From positions 141,040,797 through 141,104,796 of the forward strand of contig BTPG01000003.1 of the NCBI GenBank assembly GCA_036245525.1: DNA of 64,000 bases, written 5' to 3'. The DNA is from Semisulcospira habei. Its lineage: Eukaryota > Mollusca > Gastropoda > Semisulcospiridae. The notes below the pieces were generated by a model that searched no databases, was not told the origin of the DNA, and saw only the letters and a program-made list of their open reading frames with translations. Positions 1 to 10,060 of the stretch are shown here, piece by piece. Positions within the stretch are counted from its first letter, which is position 1; each line of letters opens with the position of its first letter. The translations under genes and the position numbers were made by a program.

Positions 1-193
1 TGTGTTGTTGAAATCACTGTAAATTCAATGTGAATTCTGCGTCCAAGATCACCCGCCGTCTAATGAACACAGATACAAAACGGTTTCAGCAAGAGGCATA
101 GATCCTCATGAGCCCCCGCAACTGCGGGGGTCATGAGGATCTATGCTTCTTGAAGTTGGGTGGTGTTCACGTTTTCGGTAGTGAAGGGGTTAA
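1..193. mobile_element. Family A palindromic MITE, cut by window start
   Basis: Right-hand part of a family A element. The hairpin lies at 90-152, with GGCATAGATCCTCATGAGCC facing its own complement across a short loop. The right end reads GTGAAGGGGTTAA, with TTAA at 190-193. The left arm matches the copy starting at 42843. Confidence 0.75.
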
Positions 194-239
194 CTTGTCG
201 CCTACGGTGTTTTCCAATTCAGTGGCGGGTCAGTTACTT

Positions 240-306
240 CCTGTAAGGGACCGGGAGTGCGGGGGGTGGGGGTGGGGTGGGTGGGGGTTGGGGGGGTGGG
301 GGTGGT
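240..306. repeat. G-rich low-complexity tract
   Basis: Runs of GGGGTGGGG-type sequence. The short open frame over it has only G/W/P-biased codons and is not a gene. Confidence 0.8.
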
Positions 307-384
307 GTCCAACATTATGTTTAGGACCTTAAACCTGTGAAAGGTGGCATATCCCCCAAGATTCGCCCCTCCGAGTATCCTCAA

Positions 385-438
385 CACGTTCGGCTGTTAC
401 GCCGCGTATCCGGAAACGACGCGTCTCAAATGAGTTAA
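385..438. mobile_element. Family G remnant
   Basis: GCCGCGTATCC and an AATGAGTTAA right end are present. The left end is not recognisable. Its TTAA (435-438) is also the first TTAA of the next element. Confidence 0.5.
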
Positions 439-627
439 CCCATTCAGCCCTGACGCACTACAGCAGGAGATTGGTCGACCATGATAATTTAAGGGTAGTG
501 CCAGATTAAGCTAAACTGGCACTGCCCTTGAATTATCATGGGCGATCCATCTCCTGCAACTGGTGCTTAGTCATTAGATGACGCCTCCAAAATTTGGGAA
601 ATAAGGCCGTCGGGCTGAATGAGTTAA
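435..627. mobile_element. Family B MITE, near full length
   Basis: Starts TTAACCCATTCAGCCC and ends GGGCTGAATGAGTTAA. Between them is a hairpin with CATGATAATTTAAGGGTAGT against its complement. The G/C-rich tip of the hairpin (GGCGCC in other copies) is missing here. Confidence 0.85.
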
Positions 628-960
628 GCATTAATAGTTCAAGGAGTCAGGCTAACCACAACCATTGCACTATCAAGGACAACCCTCCTCCTCCCCTATA
701 TATCTAATATGTATGCAGACTGTACACTTACAGAGCCCGAGGAGCAAACCGTTCGGCCCACAATCTGCAACTATACTGGCAGTAAATTGGCTCACGGCAT
801 TGTGTCTTTATTTTAATGTAATGCGTCTTTATTTCCTTCGCTTGTCACATCACTATTCGCTTGGTCCGTCTTTTCCAGCTGATTCACATTCTATTGAACT
901 CTCGTAGATCGTACTGAAAAAAAAATGCATGCGCCCCGGCTTTATATTTCGCACCTTGCG
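628..960. other. Unassigned sequence
   Basis: No coding signature or family match was found between the B element and the J pair. Confidence 0.4.
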
Positions 961-964
961 GCCT

Positions 965-1190
965 AGAGACGCCACAACACAAGACAGTTACAACACAATT
1001 TATTCATATTTCGAAACAGACAAACAAGCAGGTACTTAGTTCAGTCGCTGCTTATCTTGCCACTTAGCTTCCTCGGTAAAACCCGAAATATTAATCAATT
1101 GTGTTGTAACTGTCTTTTCCAAGCGTGTTCCTTTCTCCGTTGGGATCTTCTCTGCAGTTTGCACGCTTGGTCTGGATTTTGCTCTTGATC
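965..1190. mobile_element. Family J inverted pair
   Basis: A minus-oriented J copy (about 975-1030, AGACAGTTACAACACAATTT) faces a plus-oriented copy (about 1082-1175, AATTGTGTTGTAACTGTCT). They are separated by about 50 bp. The plus copy continues into the CGTGTTCCTTTCTCCGTTGG core and TTGGTCTGGATTTTG, seen also at 56.3 and 58.0 kb. Confidence 0.6.
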
Positions 1191-1207
1191 TTGATTATAA
1201 AAATATA

Positions 1208-1275
1208 AATACTGACGAGCAAAGGAAATGCGACATTTTCGGAAAATGTCGCATTTTTTTTTGCTCGTCAGTATA
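1208..1275. mobile_element. Family E palindrome, short copy
   Basis: ATACTGACGAGCAAAGGAAATG folds onto GCATTTTTTTTTGCTCGTCA. The copies at 19.6, 50.0 and 50.3 kb carry a longer middle. Confidence 0.75.
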
Positions 1276-1423
1276 CTTCCAAAGAACAATCTGCGGCCAA
1301 TGGCAGTGAGCGAGGTGATTCCTGCTAATGGGTGCAATCTGCTGGTTGGCCATTACATGATCCTGTGATGTATGCAAAGGGATGCACCTTGCGAAAACAT
1401 CTCAATAATCAGCTGCAAGAGAC

Positions 1424-1478
<55 letters not shown>

Positions 1479-1824
1479 ATAGTTCTTGTATAGCGCTGTT
1501 CTCCAGGAAAACACTGGACTCACTGCGCATGCACAACGGCACACCCTCTCTCTCAGACACACGCACGATTATACACTACTTTAAACCACCCCATCTCTTC
1601 CCAACACCTTACATTCACTTCCTCTGGGATCAGAATAAGTGGCAGTCAGTCAACAGTTAGCTAAATATGAGCTAAGTGTTAAATGCCCGACAAAAAAGAA
1701 AAGTCTTTAAGTGAGCTTTGAACTGTGACAATGTGGGCAGATTCCGCATTTCAGTTGGCAGCGAATTCCACACACTTGGGGCTAAAAAGGTGAAAGAACG
1801 CTCCCCGACAGTTTTCATGTTAAG
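1424..1824 (-). mobile_element. 5'-truncated LINE, 3' end with (TTA)n tail
   Basis: Read on the minus strand this is the end of an RT ORF, a 3' UTR and then GCGCTATACAAGAACTATG followed by (TTA)n at 1424-1477. The same 3' UTR occurs at 11100-11275 (minus) and 31938-32130 (plus). The upstream junction is abrupt against half of a family A hairpin (1825-1860). Confidence 0.75.
1672..1824 (-). pseudogene. C-terminal fragment of LINE reverse transcriptase ORF
   Basis: About 50 codons. The translation ends with the block typical of the C-terminus of CR1/L2/Jockey-group ORF2 proteins: GERSFTFLAPSVWNSLP, then LSQFKAHLKTFLF. The RT catalytic core and endonuclease are absent. The longer open frame to 1938 runs into the neighbouring hairpin by chance. 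Confidence 0.75.
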
Positions 1825-1860
1825 CAATTGCGGGGGCTCATGAGGATCTATGCATCTTGC
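1825..1860. mobile_element. Half of a family A hairpin
   Basis: Only the right arm (GCGGGGGCTCATGAGGATCTATGC split across the loop end) remains, abutting the truncated LINE. Confidence 0.65.
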
Positions 1861-2613
1861 TGACACCACTTTGCATCCATGTCCCTTTGACAGATGGCGC
1901 TCTTTGGAATGGATTACAACAAATATATCAAAACACAACCTGCCATCGTCGGCTTATTTGCTGAAACCTTTTTATCAATTTGCAAAATATGAAATGATAA
2001 ATGTCTCAACGAACAGTCCGCCGTGTCTGATCTTTACAAGAAAAGTAGCCCAATTTAGTCAACCACGTAAAAGGAAAAAAAATAAATCGAACCTAGCGTC
2101 TCCAAAAAAAAGTATCTACAGAATAGGTCTCCGCGTATAATCAATGCTACTCCATTCCGCCTACCCCAAAATAACGGTAATGTATTTTAATTTGTCCCCA
2201 AAAAGGACATCCCTGGTATCTGCCAATTGATTATATTGACACATAATCGCTCGTCGGTTCCTCTCAAGCTATTTTGTCCCATCACACGTGCGGCCCGTCA
2301 GTCAATAATGTCTTGTCCGCATAGAGCATGAGAGAGAGGTTTTCTTTTATTGCGGTTTGTGAATGCGTGCTGTTACGTGATTTTGGTAGACGTGAGACAT
2401 GCCAGAGACCGAAACTTTAGCACATCTACTCTATTGGCTGCTCTTATATTTCGGCGTGGAATACATTTGATAGAGAAAAAGCAATTACAATTGAATGTGG
2501 AATAGATTATGCGGTGTTTTTTTTTTTTCACCATCTGGTTCACAATCCCTCCGGCACAAAGTCCGTCGATCTAAATGTCTACATTTTCGTGTAGATTTAC
2601 TAACTGATACGTA
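1861..2613. other. Unassigned AT-rich stretch
   Basis: No coding ORF, RNA gene or recognised repeat family was seen. It contains a T-run near 2517-2529. Confidence 0.4.
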
Positions 2614-2622
2614 TTAACCCAT

Positions 2623-2752
2623 TTAACCCACGGCCATATTTTCCACATTTTGGAGATGTCACTTATCAGGCGCCAAGATAATCTGGCACTACCCTTGAAT
2701 TATCATGGTCGATCTATCCCCTGCTGCAGTGCGTCTGAGCTAAATGGGTTAA
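2623..2752. mobile_element. Family B, internally deleted
   Basis: TTAACCCA start and AAATGGGTTAA end. Only one hairpin arm (CACTACCCTTGAATTATCATGG) remains, giving 130 bp instead of about 214. Confidence 0.65.
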
Positions 2753-3041
2753 ATAATGGTGCGTTGGTAAACTTCCTTAGTATCACAAGACATTAACATC
2801 CACGTCTATATATCACTCAGACCCACACGTATAACCTTCACCGAGACAATCCCTTACATTCTGCAAGGGGCACAGATTTGCATCAGTTCTTACAGCTGCA
2901 GAGCCTGATGAAAATCTACGCCGTTTGCTGGTAGGAATTGACTCCATGCATGTAACGTCATTTCCCGAGGTACACCGTCAATTGCGCACAACGCCTACGA
3001 CTGAGTACGGCGTTTCAGATGGCGGCTGGAACAATTGTCCG

Positions 3042-3112
3042 GATGTCTGCGCTGGTCTGTGATTTTGAACCTTACGGCTTACAGCCGTTAGGTCCCAAAT
3101 CAAAGCCCAGGA
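3042..3112. mobile_element. Family D palindrome, decayed
   Basis: CTGGTCTGTGATTTTGAACC against GGTCCCAAATCAAAGCCCAG. It lies inside a 116-codon open frame that is only a repeat by-product. Confidence 0.65.
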
Positions 3113-3295
3113 CACAAATTGTGAATGTGGCCTCTTCTACAATCAATCAGAAAGGAATCATGTTGTGGCTGACAGCAGAAATGTTCTTAGTCGGATCAGG
3201 CTACTGGTCACCAGAAATCGTGGTGACGTACTTCCGGAAGTATTGCCTTGATGGCGCATTTCCCGTGATATTGATTTCCGGTATGAAAATGGACA

Positions 3296-3369
3296 TTAAC
3301 CCTGTGGCTGTTGGTAGAGGTTTTGGTCGTCATCGCGACAAGCACCGCTACCGACAGCTCAATGGTTAA
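3296..3369. mobile_element. Family C palindromic MITE
   Basis: TTAACCCTGTGGCTGTTGG at the left and CCGACAGCTCAATGGTTAA at the right, TTAA to TTAA, 74 bp. Confidence 0.75.
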
Positions 3370-3589
3370 CCTACTTTTGCATGCGGCCCGGAGTACTGCT
3401 GTACCGGTGGCTGCATGCATTATGGGTTAAGGCCGAATGACTGCACTGTGCACAGACGAATAATTGGTGTACAGGTCATGCGAGATCAGTCGTAAGGCAA
3501 TGTTCCGAATTTGAAACTGGAAACAGACTTTTTTGCGACCAAGTGAGCGTACGTTTATGTTTGATGCCAAGCCCAAAATGTTCTATGCG

Positions 3590-4000
3590 TTGATTTAGCG
3601 GGGTTTTATGTTTGTTTGTTTCATTATTTTTGTATTTTTTTCTAGGGGGTTGTTTCGTTTTTAATTTCGTTTGTTGTTTTGTTGTTGTTGTCTTTTTAAT
3701 TTTAAAATTTATTGTATTTATTTATTTATTTCTCTTTTTTTGGGTGGGGGGTGGGGGGTGGGGTCTGTTTGTTTGGCTTGGTTCGGTTTTTGTTTGGTTT
3801 TTGTTCATGTTTTTTGTGGGGGAGGGGTGTTTTATTTAGTTTTTTTTTGGTTTTGTTTGGCTTGGTTTAGTTTGGTTTGTGTTTGTTTGGGGTATCTTTT
3901 GTGGGTGTTGTGGGTGTTGGGGGGGGGGGGGCTTTGATTTTAGCAGTGGGGGGGGGGGGAGGAGATTGTGGGGCGGGGATTTGGGGGGAGGGAGCGAGTA
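3590..4000. repeat. T/G-rich low-complexity region
   Basis: Strand-asymmetric TTTGTTTGG-type sequence with several poly-G runs near 3745-3760, 3920-3931 and 3948-3959. All open frames through it are compositional artefacts (F/V/G or P/N/K-rich). Confidence 0.85.
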
Positions 4001-4359
4001 GAGCCCCGCTCTACCCAACTATCACCTCAACATTTATATTAAACAAATTAAAGAGAAGACAAAATATCCTCTAATACCCAATACCGTCTCGTCATTATGT
4101 TTCATTTCTTTCTGTCGCCTTTCTTCTCCAAAATCGGAAAATACACACTTGCCGAACTTTGTTTAAGCCTGATTAGCGGTCTGCATGGGCACTGCAAAAC
4201 GATATTAGTTTTGCAAACTCCTTATGATCCTGGTGCCATGTACAGTTTGGTTTGCAGGCTTATCGATTCCAACGTTTGAAAACCCTATCCCCACTTCAAG
4301 TTTTCACCCTTGCCACCACCCTCACTCAACCAACAAACTCCCGCAGTGCCGGAGTCCAT

Positions 4360-4800
4360 GATTTCTACATCTGAAGTCACCGTGTAGAACGCAGACATAA
4401 ATAAATTCTACAAGAAGCATAGATCCTCACGAGCTTCCGCGACTGCGGGGACTCATGAGGATCTATGTATCTTGCACAAAAGTGTTGTTCATAGTGTCTC
4501 GAAACCTCCACAGCCTGAACTTCCCCGTCTGCAATACTACGACTGCGGGGGCTCATGAGGATCAATGCCCTTGGCACTTTGGAATTTGTTCGCAATGTCT
4601 CGGCATCTACACATCTGAAACCTTCACAGCCTGAAAGTCCTGTGACCTCACTGCGTAAAGAACGCAGATTTGAAAGGAACCTGCAAGAGGCATCTAGAGC
4701 CTCATCAGCCCGCGCGACTGCGACGGCTATGAGGATCTATTGCCTCTTGCACTCGAGTTTTGTTTGTGATGTGTCGGCAATGAAAGGGCCAACACTTTTT
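4360..4800. repeat. Tandem decayed family A hairpin units
   Basis: Three successive hairpins or half hairpins lie at 4411-4477, 4541-4572 and 4683-4753. They are separated by related spacers (TTGTTC...GTCTCG...CACAGCCTGAA occurs twice). This suggests tandem duplication of an A unit rather than three separate insertions. Confidence 0.6.
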
Positions 4801-5129
4801 AAGAAAAAAAAAACTTTGGCACTTACTTCAAACACAGTTCAGCAAAGTAGCGTCCGCAACTGCTATGACACATAGATCCCCATGAGCTCTCAGCCGTGTG
4901 AAGGAGCTCGTGAACATCTACACCTCTTACTGGATGCATTTACGCCTGTGTTCCTGGAAGCTTTGGGTGGTCAATATGAACTTAACACGTTCATTACCAG
5001 CGGGCAGTATTTTTTTGTTTTTTGTTTTGTGTTGTTTGTTTTCCTGAAACCGCCGCAGATTTACCGATTGATAACTCCGCCGTCCGCCTGCTAAGGCACA
5101 CAGATATTGAAAAACTGAACCACTAGAGG

Positions 5130-5200
5130 TGACTGCGGGACGGAGAGGCTCATGAGGATCTATTCCTCTTGAATATGGAAGTTGCTTGTTATAGGCGCGC
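5130..5200. mobile_element. Family A fragments
   Basis: AGGCTCATGAGGATCTATTCCTCTT half hairpin at about 5146-5172, then a second degraded GAGGACCTATGCCTCT at about 5198. Confidence 0.5.
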
Positions 5201-5447
5201 GAGGACCTATGCCTCTCTGCACTTACAGGAGACTATTCGCTGCGTGTTCGTAAGTGAAAAGGTTAAATCGACGACGAAAATACCGAAAGCTGGCAAAACT
5301 CCAGAGCCATTGACCCGACAACTCAGAACCCTGTGATCGACGTTTCAGAAGAAAAACGAGAGAGGGGTTGTCCGACGACCAACTACCGACAGCGACCGCT
5401 CCGACTCTGCCACAGGCACAGATTCTCAGGAGCCCCCGTGCAACAAT

Positions 5448-5662
5448 TTAACCCGTTCAGCCCTGACGCACTACAGCAGGAGATGGGTCGACCATGATAA
5501 TTCAAAGGGTAGTGCCAGATTAGCTTGGCGCCTGTCGGCGCCAAGCTAATCTGGGACTACCTTTGAATTATCATGGTCGATCCATCTCCTGCAACAGATG
5601 CATAGTCGTTAGATGGCACCTCCAAAATTTAGGAAATACGTGCGCCGGGCTGAATGAGTTAC
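5448..5662. mobile_element. Family B MITE, near full length
   Basis: Left TTAACCCGTTCAGCCC; right end GCTGAATGAGTTAC, with the last TTAA mutated. The hairpin has GGTAGTGCCAGATTAGCTTG on one arm and a GGCGCC tip. Confidence 0.85.
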
Positions 5663-5670
5663 ACATGCTT

Positions 5671-5731
5671 GTGTGCTGGTCTGTGATTTTGGACCTTACG
5701 GCTTTCAGCCGTAAGATCCAAAATCACAGAC

Positions 5732-5738
<7 letters not shown>
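5671..5738. mobile_element. Family D palindrome, near perfect
   Basis: GTGTGCTGGTCTGTGATTTT folds on its complement around GGCTTTCAGCC, one mismatch. Its last bases GCACAC run directly into the adjacent (CA)n tract. Confidence 0.85.

Positions 5739-5799
<61 letters not shown>
5737..5799. repeat. (CA)n microsatellite
   Basis: About 31 dinucleotide units, starting exactly at the end of the D palindrome. Confidence 0.95.
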
Positions 5800-5801
<2 letters not shown>

Positions 5802-6480
5802 GACAAGGACGAGGGCGAATGCCTCTGTTCTTCTCGGTCTCGACTTAAATTTTAAAGAATAATGATGGAGTCTTGCCGCCCATGCACCGTTCAACTCCAT
5901 TATTCAACGTTTCCCATCTGGGTAAAGCAGAGTTTTCCTTGAGACCCTACCCACCCACCCACCCACCCTCAACTTGCTGGTTATTTTTACAAAAAGCGAG
6001 ACATGTTCACTATTTTTAAAACGCCAATTAAGCACTACCCGTCGGTTATAAATACTATCCATTGGCGAAAAACAGATTTGCATGAGCCCTAAGGCTATGG
6101 AGGATGAACGTGTGCCTATACATGACCAACTTGTACAAAATATTCACATTTCTCATTTATTAAAATAAATAAATGTACACAAATATAGATATTAATACAT
6201 GCTAAAATGCGCGCATAAATACACGCACAGATACATAACTAAAAATGCGTAAATAAATATATACATAAAACAAATGAATGATTTTTTTTAACCAATTAAG
6301 AGAACCTTCTAAAGGCATATATCCTAAGAGCCTTGGGAACTTGGGTGTAGCTTACAATAAATAAATATTAAATAAAAGGCGTTCACTACTAACATGCTGA
6401 TACCCAAACGCCGGCCGTCTATATATAAAAACACAGCATGACTCTCGCGGGTTCCAATTTATATCCATGCACTGTAAGTA
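5800..6480. other. Unassigned AT-rich stretch
   Basis: Contains a short (CCCA)n at about 5948-5968 and AT-rich sequence with AAATA motifs. No gene is supported. Confidence 0.4.
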
Positions 6481-6580
6481 AAGTTATGTTCGTATGTTCA
6501 GACCACAGCGGACGGACCAAAGCTTATTGACCACTCTGCTTTTTTTTTCTAAAACATTTTCCACACTTCGCACCACGCAA

Positions 6581-6668
6581 AGGCTATCAGGCCGAAGTCG
6601 GCCGCAGTGGTCGTGCGCGGGCCCACTGCGGCTGACTTCGGCCAGATGGCCTTTTGCCTACTGGGACA
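6581..6668. mobile_element. Family F palindrome
   Basis: GCCGAAGTCGGCCGCAGTGG faces CCACTGCGGCTGACTTCGGC. The right terminus CCTTTTGCCTACTGGG is shared with the other F copies. Confidence 0.7.
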
Positions 6669-6781
6669 CTGAACACCCCTTCTCTTTTCGTCGCTTGCAA
6701 AAGCTAGCCCCTCCGGCCGGTCAGGTTACTTCCTGTCCACAAGACCCGACAGGACCCTCGGTCTCTTCTGGGATGGCGAAA

Positions 6782-6895
6782 AGACGTCAAGTCTATTTTT
6801 GTGAAAAGCGGGATTTTCATTGTAATACAATGAAAATACACTTTACACATAAAATGTGCTTGCTGCTTTTTTCGCCTTCCTGGGGCAACGTCTTA
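6782..6895. mobile_element. Family L palindrome
   Basis: AAAAGCGGGATTTTCATTG then TACAATGAAAATACACTTT. The right side ends in the AATGTGCTTGCTGCTTTTTTCG motif typical of L copies (GGACTTGCTGTCTTTTG elsewhere). Confidence 0.6.
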
Positions 6896-6934
6896 GTTTT
6901 ATGTTCTAAAGAATTTCTGTGGAAGCTAGCTTTG

Positions 6935-7124
6935 GGCTGTCTGGGACATTTCTTGTTGAACGTGATTCCATCAGGAATTTCTTGTCGAACGTGATTCCAT
7001 CAGGAATCCCGTTCGATAAGAAATGCACCAGACAGCTAACACAAGGCAAAGACGTGACGATGATCCTCTGGCTGTCTGGCACATTTCTTGCCCCACGTTA
7101 GTCCATTTGTCAACGCTGCCATTA
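6935..7124. repeat. Family K array, left part
   Basis: Repeated CTGTCTGGGACATTTCTTG and CGTGATTCCATCAGGAAT units in both orientations. The last unit CCACGTTAGTCCATTTGTCA has its counterpart at 8166 on the far side of the LINE. Confidence 0.65.
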
Positions 7125-8145
7125 CAGAACGACTCACAACTACTAGACAAAGACAAACTCGACAACACTCAGACACTACTGACTCGCACGGCTGACTGCT
7201 ATGAGGACGTGAAAAACTGGATGACAGCAAACAAGCTCAAACTGAACGACGACAAAACGGAAGCCATGCTGGTAGGCACTCGCCAGAAACTTTCCCAGCT
7301 CTCTCCCCCTCTCCACCTTCAACTCGACAGCACCCCCATCTCCCTCTCTGACTCGGTCAAGAACCTTGGCGTTATCCTCGATTCCTCTCTTTCCGTGACC
7401 AGCTTCGTCTCCGCCACGGCCCAGGCATGTTATTTCCACCTCCGCCGCATCAGTCAGATCAGAAAATACCTCACTACCGAAGCTGCCACCAAACTCGCTG
7501 TCTCTCTCATCTTATCTCGCATCGACTACTGCAACTCTCTCCTTTCTGACCTTCCTCACTCCACCACTCTCACTCTTCAGCGCGTCCAGAACAATGCTGC
7601 CCGCCTCGTCCTCAGAAAGAAAAAATCCGACCACATCACTCCCCTGCTCAAGCTCCTCCACTGGCTCCCCGTCCCCCAACGCATCCAATACAAGATTCTG
7701 TCTCTCTGCTACAAATCCCTGAACAACTACGCTCCTGCGTATCTCTCCAACTTACTTCACCCCTACACTCCTTCCCACTCCCTCCGCTCCGCCTCTGACC
7801 CTCTCCGCCTCCTCATCCCCCGCACCAAACTCAGCACTTTCGGCCCCCGCTCTTTCTCAGTATACGGTCCAACCACCTGGAACACTCTCCCACTCTCTCT
7901 CCGTCAGAAACACTCGCTCTCCTCCTTCCAGTCTGCCCTCAAAACTCATCTCTTTCAACAGTTCTAGCACTATATCACCACACTCCCCAGCCCAAGCTGA
8001 CCGTCCTAATGTATCTTCACTATTTGTGTTACGTGAGTCATTGTCTAAAGCGTGCGCATGCGTGTGCGAGTTGTGAGTGCGCGCTTAGAGTTATAATTAT
8101 TATAAGATAAGCGCATTATAAATACCGTAATTATTATTATTAACT
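7125..8145 (+). mobile_element. 5'-truncated L2-like LINE
   Basis: Carries the C-terminal RT ORF, a short 3' UTR, AAGCGCATTATAAATACCG and then (ATT)n. That tail is of the L2/CR1 type. The left junction falls inside the family K array, which resumes at 8146. No clean target duplication was seen. Confidence 0.85.
7130..7967 (+). pseudogene. L2-like LINE ORF2 C-terminal fragment (partial RT)
   Basis: About 278 codons are open without a frameshift. It begins just inside RT motif C: the aspartates of the usual (F/Y)ADD are lost at the truncation and NDSQLL remains. Then come the thumb region (VKNWMTANKLKLNDDKTE, SVKNLGVILDSSLS) and the C-terminal block HITPLLKLLHWLPVPQRI, YKSLNNYAPAYLSNLL, STFGPRSFSVYGPTTWNTLP. 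Order and wording are those of L2/CR1-clade ORF2 proteins. The endonuclease and most of the RT are missing, so it cannot retrotranspose itself. The good frame preservation suggests a fairly young insertion. The start cannot be placed because the 5' end is truncated; the upstream ATG at 7023 lies in K-array sequence. Confidence 0.9.
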
Positions 8146-9240
8146 CTTTGGCGCATTTCTTGCACTATGTTAGTCTATCTGTCAACACTGCCACTACAGG
8201 ACTCATTGGTAGTCTGGAGCATTTCTTGCCGAAGGTGATTATCAGACGCTACTCATATACAAAACCCTTCTTTTGGCTGTCTTGACGATGTTTTTGTTGT
8301 TGTCATAAGATGCGCAACGTTAACCCTTGACCGTCGAGTAACGCAACATAATTTGATCGATTTGCAAGAGACACAGATCCTCATGAGCCCCCACAGTTGC
8401 GGGGGCTCAGGAGAATCTATGCCTCTTGCTTAGGCCACTTCATAACTGTGTTCCTTTCACGACTTTTATTTTGTTTGTTTGGAGGGGGTGGGGGTGGGGG
8501 GGGGGGGGGGTTGTTGGCGTCGAACTAGCAAAGACTGCTAGAACACAATGTGCGCCCACTGTCAGTGAAAGAGTTAAACCCAAAATAATAACTAACTGAC
8601 AACGTGACTCCATAAGACAACGCTATTTCTACAAAATCCTTTGTCTGTCTAGGGCACTTCTTGCCGTATTTGATTCCTGATGCTAAGCCTTCAGAACATT
8701 TCATGGGTCTAGGGCATTTCTTACAGCACGTGATTCCTGACTTCTTAAGAACCCTGTGGTTCTCTGGGGAGTTTCTCGCGCCACGTTAGTCTATATGTCA
8801 ACGCTGCTCCTACAGAACCCGTTGGCTGTCTATGCCCTTTCTTGTCAAACATGATATACCGAGGAATCACGTCCGTTAGAAATATCTCATTCAGCAAAAA
8901 CACAGGGCCCATCGGTTGTCCAGAACGATTTTTTTTTTTTTTTTTGTCTTGACAAGACAAGGAGTCTCTTTCGACAAGAAATACCCCAGACAGCAAAGAC
9001 AGAGCACATCGGGCATCAAGTCCACAAGGGATCACGCACGTCAAAAGGGGCACCAGTCAAGGAGAAAAGAGCGCAGCCATCCACCACAACATCAGCCCAT
9101 CAGAACTAGCAAGGACCCTTTGGTTGTCTGGGCCATTATTTTGTCCCACGTGATTCCTTCAGAAATCACGTGGGTCAAAACATGGCCCAGACATCCCAAG
9201 GGCTGAAGGAATCACGCACGACACAAGGCACGCGTCAGAC
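8146..9240. repeat. Family K array, right part
   Basis: Six or more degenerate units with GGGCATTTCTTGCC and CGTGATTCC, at about 8146, 8205, 8632, 8700, 8755, 8825 and 9120. Two palindromes, about 8930-8990 and 9120-9185, are built from them. An A-type element (8320-8577) is inserted in the array. Confidence 0.6.
8320..8577. mobile_element. Family A MITE, full length with G-run
   Basis: TTAACCCTTGACCGTC start, hairpin 8364-8429, and CACTGTCAGTGAAAGAGTTAA end. A poly-G expansion near 8483-8510 lengthens it to 258 bp. Confidence 0.75.
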
Positions 9241-9423
9241 AGCTTAGAAGACAGGGCACATCTACCACGGCGTCCGCCCGAAAAGCCTGGGTTGACGGAA
9301 GATGGATAAGTCTACACAAATGTCCCTCGCCTCAATCTAACCCTCCTCGGTTGGCGAGTGTTTAATTTCCGCGTCGCCGCTGTCCGATAGCTGCCTTTCT
9401 GGAGAAAATGTACATCACACTGG

Positions 9424-10060
9424 TTGCCTCCCTCGATTCGCTGCCGCTGGTCTTCTCCCTCGATTCGCTGCCGCTTGTTGTGTCCTTCGATTTGCTGCCG
9501 CTGGTCGTCTTCCTCGATTTGCCGCCGCTGGTCGTCTCCCTTTATTCGCTGCCGCTGGTCGTCTCCCTTTATTCGCTGCCGCTGGTCGTCTCCCTTTATT
9601 TGTTGCTGCTGCTCGTCTACTCTTTATTCGTCGCCGCTGGTCTTCTCCCTTTATTCGTCGCCTCTGGTCGTCTCCCTTTATTCGTCGCCGCTGGTTGTCT
9701 CCCTTTATTTCCTGCCGCATATTGTGTCCCTCGATGGGCTGCCGCTGGTCGTCTCCCATCACTTGCTGCCGCTGGTCGTCTCTCTTGATTCACTGCCTTT
9801 GGTCGTCTCCCTTGATTCACTGCCTGGGGTCGTTTCCCTTGATTCACTGCCGCTGGTCGTCTCCCTTGATTCACTGCCGCTGGTCGTCTTACTTGATTCA
9901 CTGCCGCTGGTCGTCTCCCTTGATTCACTGCCGCTGGTCTTCTCCCTTGATTCACTGCCGCTGGTCGTCTCCCTCGATTCACTGCCGCTGGTCGCCTCCC
10001 TTAATTCACTGCCGCTGGTTGTCTCCCTCGATTCGCTGCCGCTGGCCAGCGAATCGAGGG
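9424..10060. repeat. 27-bp minisatellite, about 23 copies
   Basis: Consensus unit CTGCCGCTGGTCGTCTCCCT plus TGATTCA. Copies in the left third vary most; those from about 9780 on are nearly identical. Because the period is divisible by three and the unit lacks stops, several frames on both strands stay open for 100-260 codons (for example SLDSLPLVV repeats). The right edge folds back: GCTGCCGCTGGCCAGCG. Confidence 0.9.

Noticed and set aside
3019..3369. 116-codon plus-strand open frame
   Set aside because: Its start and end are D and C palindromes; a repeat by-product.
4360..5172. CRISPR-like repeats
   Set aside because: The repeated hairpins are irregularly spaced, diverged, dispersed through the whole window and bounded by TTAA in full copies; the genome is animal.
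6494..6994. 166-codon plus-strand open frame
   Set aside because: Runs across F, L and K repeat sequence; no domain.
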